Source: Streptomyces marinisediminis
GTDB lineage: Bacteria; Actinomycetota; Actinomycetes; Streptomycetales; Streptomycetaceae
Reading direction: 5' to 3'
DNA length: 64,000 bases
Assembly (NCBI RefSeq): GCF_026262575.1
Contig: NZ_JAPKFL010000019.1
Location: 1 to 64,000 of the forward strand
Of this stretch, positions 1-9,225 are shown piece by piece (positions within the stretch are counted from its first letter, which is position 1; each line of letters starts with the position of its first letter). A program made the position numbers and the translations under genes. The notes under the pieces are model-generated. The model was not told where the DNA came from and did no database searches. It saw nothing but the letters and a program-made list of their open reading frames with translations.

Positions 1-239
1 TTGCCCGACTTCTCGCCCTTCTTCCTGGCGTCCTTGCCGGCGGCGCTGTCCGAGGCCGCCTCGGCCGCCTGGGTCTTGTAGCCGACGATCAGCCGCTCGG
101 CCGCGGCGGCCGGCGCGGTGTCGGCCGGGGTGGCCGCGGGCGCCGCGGGCGCGGCCACGGACGCGGTGATACCACTGCCCAGCAGAGCCGCGGTGGTCAC
201 TGCCAGCAGGGATATGCGCAGAGGTCTGGAACCGTTCAA
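1..239 (-). CDS. Secreted S8-type (subtilisin-like) peptidase, N-terminal part
   Basis: Only the first 79 or so codons are in the window; the gene continues past base 1. The minus-strand reading begins with TTG at 239-237, preceded by an AAAGG ribosome-binding site. It gives a positively charged N-terminus, a hydrophobic core and an Ala-Pro-rich cleavage region, as in a Sec signal peptide. After this comes AERLIVGYK, the usual start of the inhibitor-I9-like propeptide in Streptomyces secreted subtilases, then a Lys/Glu-rich stretch. The catalytic domain is not visible, so the peptidase call rests on the propeptide start alone. Another secreted protein with a similar leader cannot be excluded. 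Confidence 0.55.
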   Translation of the reverse strand, partial: MNGSRPLRISLLAVTTAALLGSGITASVAAPAAPAATPADTAPAAAAERLIVGYKTQAAEAASDSAAGKDARKKGEKSG

Positions 240-1125
240 CGTGCTGCCTTTCGTGGTCGGCCGCGGAAAGTGGTCGCGGCCGACAGCGATGGTGCGGTTC
301 ATGACAAGCCGGGCAGTGCGCGTGGCCGGTGGGGTGGGGAGAGGGTGCTGTGGGGTGAGGCGTGGGGGGCCAGGGGCGCGTCGGGCAGCGGGGGGAGCGC
401 CGGTCACGAGTGCGCTGGATGCGCCGCACTCGTGCCCGGATGCCGGGACCGCACGGTGCCTGCACGCGGAACCCTGTTCGAGTTCCCCGGCCGGCACCCG
501 ACTCCCCCCGGTGCCCGTGCACGACACCGGTCGGCCGAAGCGCGTCAGTGGCGAATCCCCCGCCTCGGGCGAACGTTCGACCAACCGGTGGCCAGGAACC
601 TACGGCCGTCGGTCGAACGCGTATATCCGGAACCGCCCTCCTACGGATACCCAATTAACCCCGGTGAACCGCGCGCTTGGTCCACGCCAGGGAGGTGCGT
701 GGCGGTCTAGTCCTGAACTGCGGGTTCGCCCGGGACGGTCGTGCGGGGGCGCACGCGTCCGGCGGTTGCGGATGTGAGTCCCGCCCGCGGGGCTGGGAAC
801 GGGTTGTGCGCGGGCCGGGCCCCGGGCCCGGACCCCGGGCCGACGCGGCGCGGGGGCCGTGCGCGGCGCGGGGCCGGGCCCCGGGCGGGGTGGGGCGGCC
901 CCGGGCGTGGTTCCGGGGGTGGTTCCGGATGAGGGGGCGCGGTACCGGTGGCGTGGGCTCGTGGGGGACGGGCCCGGTGGCTCGGGCTCGTCCGTGGCGG
1001 CCGGGTCTCGGGGCCCGGGACGGGTCGGCCCCCGCACCGCGTCGGCCGGGGTGTCGGCGTCCACCGGGGCCGGGCGGTCGAGTGGTTTCGGACCCGTGCC
1101 CGGCAGCCGTGCCCGTACGGCCCGG
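240..1125. other. Intergenic region, no gene seen
   Basis: This 886-base stretch is extremely G+C rich on both strands and its open frames are dominated by Gly, Arg and Pro, so they look like shadows. The only A+T-richer patch is about 605-665, which may hold the promoter of the minus-strand S8-type gene. No clear terminator or repeat was identified. Confidence 0.6.
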
Positions 1126-3948
1126 TCAGGGGCGGCCCGTGGTGTCCGTGCCCTCCGCGCCGTCGCGGGCCGTGGCCAGTTCCTGGCGGGAGGCGGTGCC
1201 CAGCTTGCGCATCGCGCGGGCGACGTGCTGCTCGACCGTGCGCGGCGACAGGTGCAGCGTGCTGGCGATCTCCTTGTTCGTCAGCCCCGTCCCGGCCAGC
1301 TCCGCCACCTCCTGCTCGCGCGGCGAGAGCTGGGCGCCGTAGGACGGGCGGCCGGGCGGACGGCGTTCCTCCAGCGGCTGGTGCGCACGCAGCACGGAGC
1401 GGGCCCGGGCGGCGTCCCACATGGCACCGAGTTCGGACAGCCGCCCCGCGCAGGCCGTGAGTTCGGCGATCGCCCACGCCCGGTCGCCGCCCCGCCGGTC
1501 CGCGGCGTCCTCCCCGGGCTCCGGTCCGTCCCCGGCCTCCAGGACGCAGCGCGCCGCCGCCTCGGCGGTGAGGGCCTGGGCGTACGGGCGCGGCATCCGC
1601 TCGAACGCGGTGGACGCCGCGCGGTACAGCTCCACCGCGCGCGCCGGTTCGCCGTCCGCCTCGGCCAGCACCGCCCGCGCCCAGTCCAGCCCCGCGTGCG
1701 CGCAGGGGGCGTCCAGCCCGTCGAGCCCGGTGGCGTAGGCGTCGACCATGGCGCGGGCGCCGGGGAGGTCGTCGGCGTGGCACAGGGCTTCCACGGCCCA
1801 CGGCGCGAGGTCGGCGGCCCACACCCACACGCCCTTCTCGGCGAGCCGGTCCCAGGCGTCGCGGGCGGTGGCGGCGGCCTGGGCCACGTCCTGCCGCACC
1901 AGGGCCATCCGGACCAGCGCGCCCGAGCTGGCGGCGGCCAGCGGCGCCGCCGCGTGGCCGGTGGTGGGCGCGGTCTGCTCGGTGAGCCAGGAGGCGGCCC
2001 GCCGCCACTCGCCCTGCGCGACGCTGAGCAGCCCCAGCACCATGCGGGCGTCGGCGGCGATGACGGGCATGTCGGCGGTCGCGGTGACGAACGCCTCGCA
2101 CCGGGCCGCGAGCCCCGCCCACCGGCCGTTGTTCCACTCCAGCAGCAGCCGTGCGCCGAGCCCGGTCTGCTCGGTGTAGGGCGCGCCGCTCTTCTTGCAC
2201 AGGGCGAGCCCGTCGGACAGCAGCCGTTCCGCGCGGCCGTAGTGGCCCAGCCAGACGGCCGAGTCGGCGGCGTTGCACAGGCCGCGGGCGACGTGCTGCC
2301 GCACCCGGCGGTCGGCGTGTTCGGCGGGCAGGTCGGCCAGGAGCTTCCACCCCCGGGGGTCGCCGTAGCTGAGCGCGACGCCCGCCCGGTTGACGTGCAC
2401 GGCGGTGCGCACCAGCTCCTCACCGCTGTCGGCGGCGGCCTCCTCGGCGCCCGCGAGCCACTCCAGGTGGGTCGCCAGCGTCGCGCCGGGCCAGTACGGC
2501 ATGGCCAGCGCCGACATGGCGCGCGCGGCCAGGTCCGGCCTGCCGGTGCGCAGCTCGGCGGCCGCCCGTTCGAGCTCGCCCCACCCCTGCGAGCCCCGGC
2601 CCACCTGGTTGCACAGCAGCAGACCGAGGTCGAGGCGGAGCTCCCCGCGCACGGCCGCGGGCAGCGCCTCGTCCTCGACGACCTGGCTCAGCACCTCCAC
2701 CGTCTGGTCCGACCGCAGCCCGACCACCGCGCTGCGCGCCAGCATCGGGGCCAGCCGCGCGCGGGCGGTGGGCGGCACGGCGGGGGAGGCGAGCGTCCGC
2801 TCCAGCAGGCCGATCGCCTCCTGGTGCCGGCCGGCGTCCGCCGCCTGCCGCGCGGCCTGCTCCACCGCGCGCAGCCACGGCCGCACCCGGCCGCTGGCGC
2901 GCCGGTGCTGCGCGAGCGCCGGCCACGGCACCGGCTGCCGCCCGGCCAGCACGTCCGCGGCGCGCCCGTGCAGTTCCTCGCGGACGGGTCCGGGCAGCGC
3001 CCGGTGCACCGCGCGCGCGGCCAGCGGCACCGCGAACCCGTACCGTCCGCTGCCGCCGCACCCGCCGTGGCCGCACGCGTCGTCCCCCTCCGCGCCCGGC
3101 TCCGCGACCTCCGCCAGCGCGGCCCCCGCCAGCGCCGCCACCAGCGCCGCGCGGCCCTGCTCCGGGGCCAGCCCGGCGACGGCGGTCAGCTCGGCGCCGG
3201 TCGCCGGTTCGCCCAGCACGGCCGCCGCCCACACCACGGGGCGGTGCTCCGGCGCGAGTGCCGCGGTGCGCCCGAGCGCCCGCTCGGCCAGCCGCACCGG
3301 TACCCCGGCGGCGTCCACCTCGGCGGCGGTGCAGCGCCGCGGCGTGGCGTCCCGTACCACGGCCAGCAGGTCCAGCACCACCTGGGCGACGCCGCCGGAG
3401 CGCCTCCACAGCCGGTCCACCGCCTCCGGGGTGCAGCACTCGGCGCCCAGCGCGGCGCTCGCCGCCTGCCGGACCTGCTCCGGCGTCCACGGCTCCACGC
3501 GGTGCCGGAGCACGGTCAGCCCGGACGGGTAGTCGACGGGCGCACCGAACGGCAGCTCCGGCGCGGCCAGCTCCTCGGGCCGGTAGGTGACGACGGCCGC
3601 GAGCCCGGGGCGCGGACGGGCCAGCAGGCCGCGCAGGCGCGCCAGCTCCTCGGGGGCCGCCCGGTGCACGTCCTCCACCACCAGCAGCACCGGCGCGTCG
3701 CCCTCGGGCAGCTCCTCGGGCGGCGTGCCGTGCCCCGCGGGGCCGTACGCCCAGTGCAGCCGAGCCGCGGCGCGGCGGGTCTCGGGGTGCTCCAGCAGCC
3801 GCTGCGTCAGGTGGCTCTTGCCGGTGCCGGCCGCGCCCGCGACGAGCACGAGCAGCGGTTCGCGGGCCAGCGCCGTCAGCGCCCACCGCAGCCGCCCCGC
3901 CCACGCGGGCTCACGCACCGTAACCGAGCTGTTCCCCGCCGCGTCCAT
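1126..3948 (-). CDS. LAL-type LuxR family transcriptional regulator with ATPase domain
   Basis: This 940-aa protein has the architecture of large ATP-binding LuxR regulators (LAL/MalT-like). A P-loop GAAGTGKS lies at residues 38-45 and a Walker B-like strand VLLVVEDVH near residue 90. A long helical, Ala/Leu-rich TPR-like middle follows, with a LuxR helix-turn-helix at the C-terminus (LSPREQEVAELA followed by GLTNKEIASTL). Such proteins activate transcription after ligand binding. No specific target is evident, since neighbours are small unrelated genes. A small Cys/His/Gly cluster (DDACGHGGCGGSG) in the ATPase-linked region is unusual and could bind metal or be a loop. ATG at 3948 is the first start; its ribosome-binding site is weak. 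Confidence 0.9.
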   Translation of the reverse strand: MDAAGNSSVTVREPAWAGRLRWALTALAREPLLVLVAGAAGTGKSHLTQRLLEHPETRRAAARLHWAYGPAGHGTPPEELPEGDAPVLLVVEDVHRAAPEELARLRGLLARPRPGLAAVVTYRPEELAAPELPFGAPVDYPSGLTVLRHRVEPWTPEQVRQAASAALGAECCTPEAVDRLWRRSGGVAQVVLDLLAVVRDATPRRCTAAEVDAAGVPVRLAERALGRTAALAPEHRPVVWAAAVLGEPATGAELTAVAGLAPEQGRAALVAALAGAALAEVAEPGAEGDDACGHGGCGGSGRYGFAVPLAARAVHRALPGPVREELHGRAADVLAGRQPVPWPALAQHRRASGRVRPWLRAVEQAARQAADAGRHQEAIGLLERTLASPAVPPTARARLAPMLARSAVVGLRSDQTVEVLSQVVEDEALPAAVRGELRLDLGLLLCNQVGRGSQGWGELERAAAELRTGRPDLAARAMSALAMPYWPGATLATHLEWLAGAEEAAADSGEELVRTAVHVNRAGVALSYGDPRGWKLLADLPAEHADRRVRQHVARGLCNAADSAVWLGHYGRAERLLSDGLALCKKSGAPYTEQTGLGARLLLEWNNGRWAGLAARCEAFVTATADMPVIAADARMVLGLLSVAQGEWRRAASWLTEQTAPTTGHAAAPLAAASSGALVRMALVRQDVAQAAATARDAWDRLAEKGVWVWAADLAPWAVEALCHADDLPGARAMVDAYATGLDGLDAPCAHAGLDWARAVLAEADGEPARAVELYRAASTAFERMPRPYAQALTAEAAARCVLEAGDGPEPGEDAADRRGGDRAWAIAELTACAGRLSELGAMWDAARARSVLRAHQPLEERRPPGRPSYGAQLSPREQEVAELAGTGLTNKEIASTLHLSPRTVEQHVARAMRKLGTASRQELATARDGAEGTDTTGRP

Positions 3949-4104
3949 CAGGGGTTTCCGCTTTCTTTGCGTATCCGTACTTCCGACGGCACTGATTGTT
4001 CTCCTGGTGGAGTGCCGCCGACCGTGGTGTCACGAGGGTTCCGAGACTCGCGCCCCTTGGGGCAACCAGCTACGGGCCGCGGACCAAGCGTGCAGGAGAG
4101 CCGC

Positions 4105-4542
4105 ATGATCACCGCAGAGCACCAGCAGCCGCCCACGGAGACGGAGTGGGCCGCGCCGGACCGGGCGCTGTGCACGCTGCCGGTGACGCCCGCCGCCGCA
4201 CCGGTCCTACGGCGTTTCGCCAGGACGACGGCGCAGCGGTGGAGCCTGTCCGAAGACGTCCACGACGCGCTGGGCGTGGTGGTCACCGAGCTGGTCACGA
4301 ACGTCATCCTGCACAGCGGAAGCCCGCATGTCACCCTCTGGCTCCAGCTTGCCGAGGACGTCCTGCGCGTCGAGGTCCGCGACGGCGGGCGCTGGCAGCT
4401 CTGCCCGGCGCCCCACCGCGACCCGGACGCCGAGTACGCCGAGTGCGGCCGCGGCCTGGCACTCGTCGAGGCGCACGCCGCCCGCACCGCCGTCCGGCTG
4501 GGCCCCGAGGGCACGACGATGGTCGCCGACCTGGCCCTGTGA
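4105..4542 (+). CDS. ATP-binding protein, anti-sigma/RsbW-type histidine kinase-like domain
   Basis: The 145-aa product is a single HATPase_c_2 domain. The N-box is in ELVTNVILHS and the G1 box is the DGG of VRDGG, with a later glycine-rich GRGLALV. Proteins of this size are abundant in Streptomyces and act as anti-sigma-factor kinases or orphan regulatory ATPases. ATG at 4105 follows AGGAG at 4094. The gene is divergent from the LAL regulator, separated by 156 bp, so the two may share control. No cognate anti-anti-sigma factor or DUF397 partner is seen nearby. Confidence 0.85.
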   Translation: MITAEHQQPPTETEWAAPDRALCTLPVTPAAAPVLRRFARTTAQRWSLSEDVHDALGVVVTELVTNVILHSGSPHVTLWLQLAEDVLRVEVRDGGRWQLCPAPHRDPDAEYAECGRGLALVEAHAARTAVRLGPEGTTMVADLAL

Positions 4543-4792
4543 CGCGCCCCCACGCGGGGCGGCGCACCCGCCGCCGCGGCTGACCGCGCGGCCCGGCCGG
4601 GAGCCCTCGGGCCGCCCGTCGCGGCACACGGCGCGCAAGCCGCCACGCCGCCCCTACCCGGTACTCCGCCCGCCCGGGCCGACCGGCTCCGCCGGCTGGC
4701 GCAGTGCCGCCACGAAAGGACGCTTGTCCGCGTGGCCCCCGCCGCCCCCGGGTACGCCCCGACGACGCAGTGCCCAGCGGAGGAAGCCACTC

Positions 4793-5431
4793 ATGAGCAG
4801 GACCGAGCAGACCACGACCGCGCCACCCGAAGGGGACGTGTCGGCCCGCCCCGCGCCCCCCGCCCCCCAGCACAGACCGGACGAGCCGCCCGAGAGCCCC
4901 CGTGCCCAGATCAACCGCAAGTGGGCCGAGCTCCTCCAGGAGACCCGCGTCGCCCAGACGGGTGTGCAGATCCTCCTGGGCTTCCTGCTCGGCATCGCCT
5001 TCACCGCCCGGTTCGCCACCCTGGGACCGGTGGAACACGCGACGTACGTGGTCACCGTCGTCCTCGGCGCGCTGGCCGCCGCCGCGCTCATCGCCCCCGT
5101 CTCCATCCACCGCTGCCTCACCGGCAAACGGATGAAGGACGAGGTGGTGCGCATCGCCGGACGCCTGATGACCTGCGGTCTGGTCCTGCTCGCCCTCACC
5201 ATCGGCGCCTCGCTGATGCTGATCCTGGACGTGGTGCTCCCCGGCCTCGTCGCGCACCTGATCGTCGGCGGCGTCATGCTGTGGTTCGCCGCGTGCTGGT
5301 ACCTGCTGCCGCTGTGGCTGCACCGGCGCGCCGTCCGCCGCACGGTGGGCACGGCGACCGTGCCGGCCGCGGCGCACTCCGAGGAGTCCCGCCGGCACCC
5401 CGCGCACCCGCCGGCGACGGCCCTGCCGTAG
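4793..5431 (+). CDS. DUF6328 family membrane protein
   Basis: The 212-aa product has a Pro-rich cytoplasmic N-terminus of about 40 residues. It continues with the DUF6328 signature region (KWAELLQETRVAQTGVQILLGFLL) and four predicted membrane segments, ending in a basic C-terminal tail. The function of the family is unknown. ATG at 4793 follows AGGAAG and is the start that begins with a normal hydrophilic N-terminus; longer readings upstream are shadow sequence. It lies 250 bp downstream of the anti-sigma-type gene in the same direction. Confidence 0.8.
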   Translation: MSRTEQTTTAPPEGDVSARPAPPAPQHRPDEPPESPRAQINRKWAELLQETRVAQTGVQILLGFLLGIAFTARFATLGPVEHATYVVTVVLGALAAAALIAPVSIHRCLTGKRMKDEVVRIAGRLMTCGLVLLALTIGASLMLILDVVLPGLVAHLIVGGVMLWFAACWYLLPLWLHRRAVRRTVGTATVPAAAHSEESRRHPAHPPATALP

Positions 5432-5833
5432 CGGTGCCCCGGGGGCGGCCGGGCGTGCGCGGGCGCACCGCGTGCGTCGCCCCGCCGCCCCGCGCCGTCC
5501 GGCGGGCGGCTGTCCTCCGGCACCGGCCGCCCGCGGCGGGGCCCGCGTGACGGCCACCCCGTGACACCGCCGCTCCGCCGCGCCGCAACTCCGCCCGCTC
5601 GCCACCCGCCTCGCGCTGCGGGCGGCGTGCGGCGGTCGCCGTTCAGCGGCCGGGCTCGCCGCCCGGCCGTCGGGCTCGTTCTCCACGGCGCTCCGCGCGA
5701 CGGGGCGGGAAGCCCGAGGCGAGCGCGGGGGGTAGCCCCATGGCCGGTCGGCCGTGGCGCTCCGTAGCGTCGCCGGTGCGGTCGGCCGGAAGGCCGGGAC
5801 CGCGCTCACCGCAGTCAGCGACAGGAGAACCCC
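5432..5833 (+). promoter_or_regulatory. Intergenic region with possible promoter
   Basis: About 400 bases without a credible gene. A TAGCGT hexamer at 5765-5770 matches the actinobacterial TAnnnT -10 pattern and would start a leader of roughly 57 nt ahead of the DUF4097 lipoprotein gene. No good -35 was found, so this is a weak prediction. Confidence 0.25.
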
Positions 5834-6565
5834 ATGCGCGCCCCGATCCGTGCCCTCGGCGTCCTCACGGCGGCGGGCGTCGCGGCCCTCACCCTCGGAG
5901 CCTGCGACGTCGGGCCGCGCTCGACGTTCCAGGACGAGAGCTTCGCCGCCGGCGACATCACCGCCGTCCGGCTGGACGTCGACTCGGGCTCGGTGGAGCT
6001 GCGGGGGAGCGAGGACGCCCGGGGGGCCACCGTCGAGCGCACCGTGCGGCACGCGGGCGACCGGCCGGGAGCGACGCACCGCGTCGAGGACGGCGTGCTG
6101 CTGCTCGGTGGCTGCGGGAACGACTGCTCGGTGGCGTACACCGTGGACCTCCCGGCCGGCCTCCCGGTCACCGGCAGCGCCACCGCCGGACGCATCACAC
6201 TGGGCGGCGTCGGGAACGTCGAGGTGCGCACCACCTCCGGGCGGATCGAGCTCGACGGCGTCACCGGGAGCGTCGAGGCCACCACCACGAACGGACGCAT
6301 CGAGGGCCGCGACCTCGCCGGGGGCGGCATCCGGGCGCGCACCTCGAACGGGGCCATCGCCCTCACCGTCAGCGCCCCGCAGGACGTGCGGGCGGAGACC
6401 AGCAACGGCACCATCGACCTCACCGTGCCGAACGAGCCCTACCGCGTCTCCACGAAGACCGCCAACGGCGCCACGGACCTCGCCGTCACGGAGTCGACGG
6501 ACGCCGAGTACCACCTCGACCTGACCACCAGCAACGGCGGTATCACCGTCGACACGGCTTCGTGA
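5834..6565 (+). CDS. DUF4097 family beta-strand-repeat lipoprotein
   Basis: The 243-aa protein begins with a lipoprotein signal ending in the lipobox LTLGAC, so Cys24 is probably lipidated and the protein anchored outside the membrane. The rest is a repeating beta-helix-like pattern in which Thr-Ser/Asn-Gly turns recur (for example TTSGRIELDG, TTNGRIEG, RTSNGAIALT, ETSNGTIDLT). This is typical of DUF4097 adhesin-like domains found in putative cell-envelope sensors. Function is unknown. ATG at 5834 follows AGGAG. Confidence 0.85.
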   Translation: MRAPIRALGVLTAAGVAALTLGACDVGPRSTFQDESFAAGDITAVRLDVDSGSVELRGSEDARGATVERTVRHAGDRPGATHRVEDGVLLLGGCGNDCSVAYTVDLPAGLPVTGSATAGRITLGGVGNVEVRTTSGRIELDGVTGSVEATTTNGRIEGRDLAGGGIRARTSNGAIALTVSAPQDVRAETSNGTIDLTVPNEPYRVSTKTANGATDLAVTESTDAEYHLDLTTSNGGITVDTAS

Positions 6566-6876
6566 CGGGACGTGAGCCCGCCTGCCCGCTCGTCCGTCCG
6601 TCCGCTCGTCCGCACGGTCGGCGTGGTTTCACGTGGAACGTCGGCCCCCCCGGTGCGCCGGCGCGGTGCGCTGTCCGGTGGAACGCCGCAACGCGCTGCC
6701 CGGGCACCCGCCGGGACGGGCTCGCCTCGGCGGCGTGCCGACGACTGGGCCCGCGTCCGGCGGTGCTTGCCGGAACCCGGCAAAACACCGTCGCCGCGAT
6801 CGGCCCGGCACGGGCATGGTGCCCGGAGCGGTGAGCGGGGAGAGTCGGAGTCCACAGGGGAAAGGGGGCTGCGACC
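6566..6876. other. Intergenic region containing a parS-like site
   Basis: A gap of 311 bp between the DUF4097 lipoprotein and a small hypothetical gene. Apart from the ParB-type site at 6626-6639 no gene or terminator was recognised. Confidence 0.5.
6626..6639. promoter_or_regulatory. parS: parS-like ParB binding site
   Basis: The 14 bases GTTTCACGTGGAAC differ from the Streptomyces parS palindrome GTTTCACGTGAAAC at one position. Streptomyces chromosomes carry many such sites around oriC, and ParB nucleates there to organise origins during sporulation. The site is intergenic, as many parS sites are. The ask/wblA neighbourhood lies a few hundred kilobases from oriC in S. coelicolor as I recall, which is consistent with an outlying site. 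Binding would have to be shown. Confidence 0.5.
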
Positions 6877-7290
6877 ATGACGACGACTGCGCCGACGGAG
6901 ACGAAGGCGGCCACCGACCGGGCCACCGACGCGCCGGAACTGCGCGCCAACGGCGTCACCGTCCGGTGCGCACCGGACGGGATCGTGTGGGAAGACCGGA
7001 AGCGGGTGACCCGCATCCCGTACGAGACGGTGCTCAGCGTCAGCGCCACCTCACCGAGCGCCCGTTACGTGCGGCTGCGGCTCGGCCTGCTCGACACCGG
7101 CACCGGCCACCCCGAGCGGTACGAGCTGGTCTGCCTGCGGCGCACGGGCGAGCCGTTCGCGGCGGCCCTGCGCCGGCGTGTGCAGGGTGCGGGCCTGGCC
7201 AGACGGGTCGGCCCGCGCCGCCGACCGGTCACCGTCCAGCGCCGCGCGGCCCGCTTCTCGCTCCTCGACCGCTGCGGGCTGCGGCGCTAG
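6877..7290 (+). CDS. Hypothetical protein, PH-like small protein
   Basis: The 137-aa product is basic at its C-terminus and has no signal peptide or membrane segment. The middle (GVTVRCAPDGIVWEDRKRV, then YETVLSVSATSPS) alternates short strands in a way that recalls bacterial PH-like domains, but no family was recognised. ATG at 6877 has a purine-rich AAAGGGGG sequence about 10 nt upstream. It is convergent with the DUF5133 gene, with a 24-bp gap. Confidence 0.6.
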   Translation: MTTTAPTETKAATDRATDAPELRANGVTVRCAPDGIVWEDRKRVTRIPYETVLSVSATSPSARYVRLRLGLLDTGTGHPERYELVCLRRTGEPFAAALRRRVQGAGLARRVGPRRRPVTVQRRAARFSLLDRCGLRR

Positions 7291-7314
7291 CCGTATGGAC
7301 CGCGAGCGCGGCCC

Positions 7315-7542
7315 CTACGCCGTCAGCAGCGAGTCGTCCTGGACGCGGGCGCCGGGGAGCCCGTGCCGGGCCGCGACGAGGGCGCTGTCCACGTCCCGCG
7401 TGCCGGTCGCCACGCACAGCGAGTAGGCGAGGTCCTCCATGCGCTGGCGCACACCGGCGCCACCGTCCTCGGCGTGCAGGACGGCGAGCGTCTCGTACTG
7501 CTCCACCAGGTTGCGCAGGATCACGGGGTGAGCCATCAGCAC
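7315..7542 (-). CDS. DUF5133 domain-containing protein
   Basis: The 75-aa product matches the short Streptomyces DUF5133 family: an opening MAHPVILRNLVEQYETL, a central RQRMEDLAYSLCVATGT and a C-terminal Ala/Arg helix. It is probably a small cytoplasmic helical protein of unknown role. GTG at 7542 lies 6 nt after a GGAGA site; the internal ATG at 7536 is the alternative start. The longer minus-strand frame upstream to 7878 is antisense to the Uma2 gene and was not used. Confidence 0.75.
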   Translation of the reverse strand: MLMAHPVILRNLVEQYETLAVLHAEDGGAGVRQRMEDLAYSLCVATGTRDVDSALVAARHGLPGARVQDDSLLTA

Positions 7543-7731
7543 GGTGTTTCTCCTTCGCTCAACATCCTTCGCTGACCCGGCTACCCGGCCACCCGCCCGG
7601 CATGCCCACCGAAAGCCCGTCCCGTAAACCGTTTCTTCATTCCGGCAGTGATCGCTCGTTGGGGTGATGCTCTGGCCGGACGCCCTGGGTACGCTCAGGA
7701 GGCAGGCGAAGATGCGGCCATGGGAGCAGTG

Positions 7732-8322
7732 ATGAGCACCGAACCCGAGTACCGGTGGCCCAGGCCGCCGCAGGGCGGCTACACCGCCGAGGACCTCGAC
7801 CGCCTTCCGGATCTGCCCCCGCACACGGAGCTGATCGACGGGAGCCTCGTACTCGTGAGTCCGCAGACCGCCTTCCACGACCGGGTCATGTACCTGTTGC
7901 AGTCGTCACTGCTGCAGGCGCTGCCAAGCGAGGTCGACGTCTACCGGGAGATGACGGTGACGCTGTCCCGGCGCGACCGGCCCGAGCCGGACATCCTCGT
8001 CGTGCGGGCGGAGGCTTTGCGGGACCTCAAGCAGACCACGTTCGCCCCCGAGGACGTCCTCCTCGCCGTCGAAGTGGTCTCCCCGGACTCCGAGGTGCGC
8101 GACCGCGGCATCAAGCCCGCCAAGTACGCGGCGGCGGGCATCCCGCACTTCTGGCGCGTCGAGAACGTCGACGACCGTCCCGTCGTCTACGTCTACGAGC
8201 TCGACCCGGCCCCGCGCAGCTACGCGCTGACCGGCATCCACCACGACGAGCTGAAGACCACCGTCCCGTTCGACCTGCACATCGATCTGACGGCAGTCCG
8301 CCACGGTCGCCGCGGCGCGTGA
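7732..8322 (+). CDS. Uma2 family (DUF820) PD-(D/E)XK endonuclease-like protein
   Basis: The 196-aa protein is a full-length Uma2 domain: HTELIDGSLV near the N-terminus, EPDILVV in the middle, and the core VEVVSPDSEVRD followed by KPAKYAAAGIPHFW. These hold the D-(E)XK-type acidic and Lys residues. Uma2 proteins are a very widespread nuclease-like family, expanded in cyanobacteria and Streptomyces, with little experimental function. ATG at 7732 follows GGGAG; ATG at 7720 in the same frame is an alternative. A TACGCT hexamer at 7690-7695 may be its -10. Confidence 0.85.
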   Translation: MSTEPEYRWPRPPQGGYTAEDLDRLPDLPPHTELIDGSLVLVSPQTAFHDRVMYLLQSSLLQALPSEVDVYREMTVTLSRRDRPEPDILVVRAEALRDLKQTTFAPEDVLLAVEVVSPDSEVRDRGIKPAKYAAAGIPHFWRVENVDDRPVVYVYELDPAPRSYALTGIHHDELKTTVPFDLHIDLTAVRHGRRGA

Positions 8323-8406
8323 CCCGATCGTGATGCCGGCGGGGGCAACCCCTCCGCCGGTCGGCTTGTCAGCGCTCCGACAAGGTCATCACCTCAAGGA
8401 GCGTTT

Positions 8407-9225
8407 GTGCAAAGCCAGCCACCCGAGGCGCTGTCGGCCTCGGCTCCGGCGTCAAACCCGCCCCCCTCTCCCGCACCGCCGGACGCGTCCGCGCCGGTAG
8501 CGGGCACCGGGCGGCGCCGCGTCCCCACCGCGCTGCTGATCGCTTGCGCCGTCCTGCTCGGCCTCGTGGGCGGCGTCGCCGGGGGCTACACCGTCCAGGC
8601 CGAGCGCCCGCCCACCCCGTTGCCGCCCCTGGCGCAGCCCGGACTCGCCTATCCGCAGGAGCCGTTGTCCGAGGGGGAGGGGCCCGAGCCGCTGACGCCC
8701 GAGGAGGACCGCCGGGTCCGGACCGACGGCGACCTGAGCGAGCTCCTGCTGGACAAGCCGAAGGACGCACGGACACCGCCGGGCCGCTCCGAGCGGAGCT
8801 GGACCTCCCCGTGGGCCCACGCGGCGAAGTACAGGGACGCCGAGGCGATGTTCGAACTCCTCGTCGGGAGCTCCTTCCGCCGCCAGGCGGAGACGGCGTG
8901 GCTGGAAGGCGAGGACGTCTACGTCTCCGTCTCCCTGCTCCAGTTCCACGACGACCGCGCCCACGACTCACGGGCGTACAGCGAGACCATCCAGCCCTAC
9001 TTCCCCTCCCACGACGAGACCAGCATGAGCATCCCGGGCATGGAGGACGGGAACGTCCGGGTCTACAGAACGGACGCCGGCAACGAGCTGACCGGGCCGG
9101 TGTACGCGGGCGAGGCCGTGGCCCGCCGCGGCGGAGTGGTGGTGCAGATCAGTGTCGCCGCCCCCGACCCGGTCGACATCGACTTCGTGAGAGAGCTGGC
9201 CGAGCGCCAGTTGGAGCGCCTGTGA
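8407..9225 (+). CDS. Membrane-anchored extracytoplasmic protein, first of three
   Basis: The 272-aa product has a Pro/Ser-rich cytoplasmic head, one membrane segment (about residues 41-60, VPTALLIACAVLLGLVGGVA), a Pro-rich linker and a globular extracytoplasmic domain of about 170 residues. No family was recognised. The domain contains YVSVSLLQFHDDRAHDS and ends in a helix. GTG at 8407 follows GGAG. Its stop overlaps the start of the next gene (TGATG at 9223-9227), so the three genes 8407-11194 form one translationally coupled operon of proteins with similar topology and probably related folds. Confidence 0.7.
   Translation: MQSQPPEALSASAPASNPPPSPAPPDASAPVAGTGRRRVPTALLIACAVLLGLVGGVAGGYTVQAERPPTPLPPLAQPGLAYPQEPLSEGEGPEPLTPEEDRRVRTDGDLSELLLDKPKDARTPPGRSERSWTSPWAHAAKYRDAEAMFELLVGSSFRRQAETAWLEGEDVYVSVSLLQFHDDRAHDSRAYSETIQPYFPSHDETSMSIPGMEDGNVRVYRTDAGNELTGPVYAGEAVARRGGVVVQISVAAPDPVDIDFVRELAERQLERL

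Noticed and set aside
859..4542. 1227-codon plus-strand frame
   Set aside because: Antisense to the LAL regulator, Arg/Gly/Pro-rich and without domains. Only its last 145 codons (from 4105) are a real gene.
7543..7878. N-terminal extension of the DUF5133 gene
   Set aside because: Crosses the divergent promoter region and runs antisense to Uma2; GTG 7542 has a proper ribosome-binding site.
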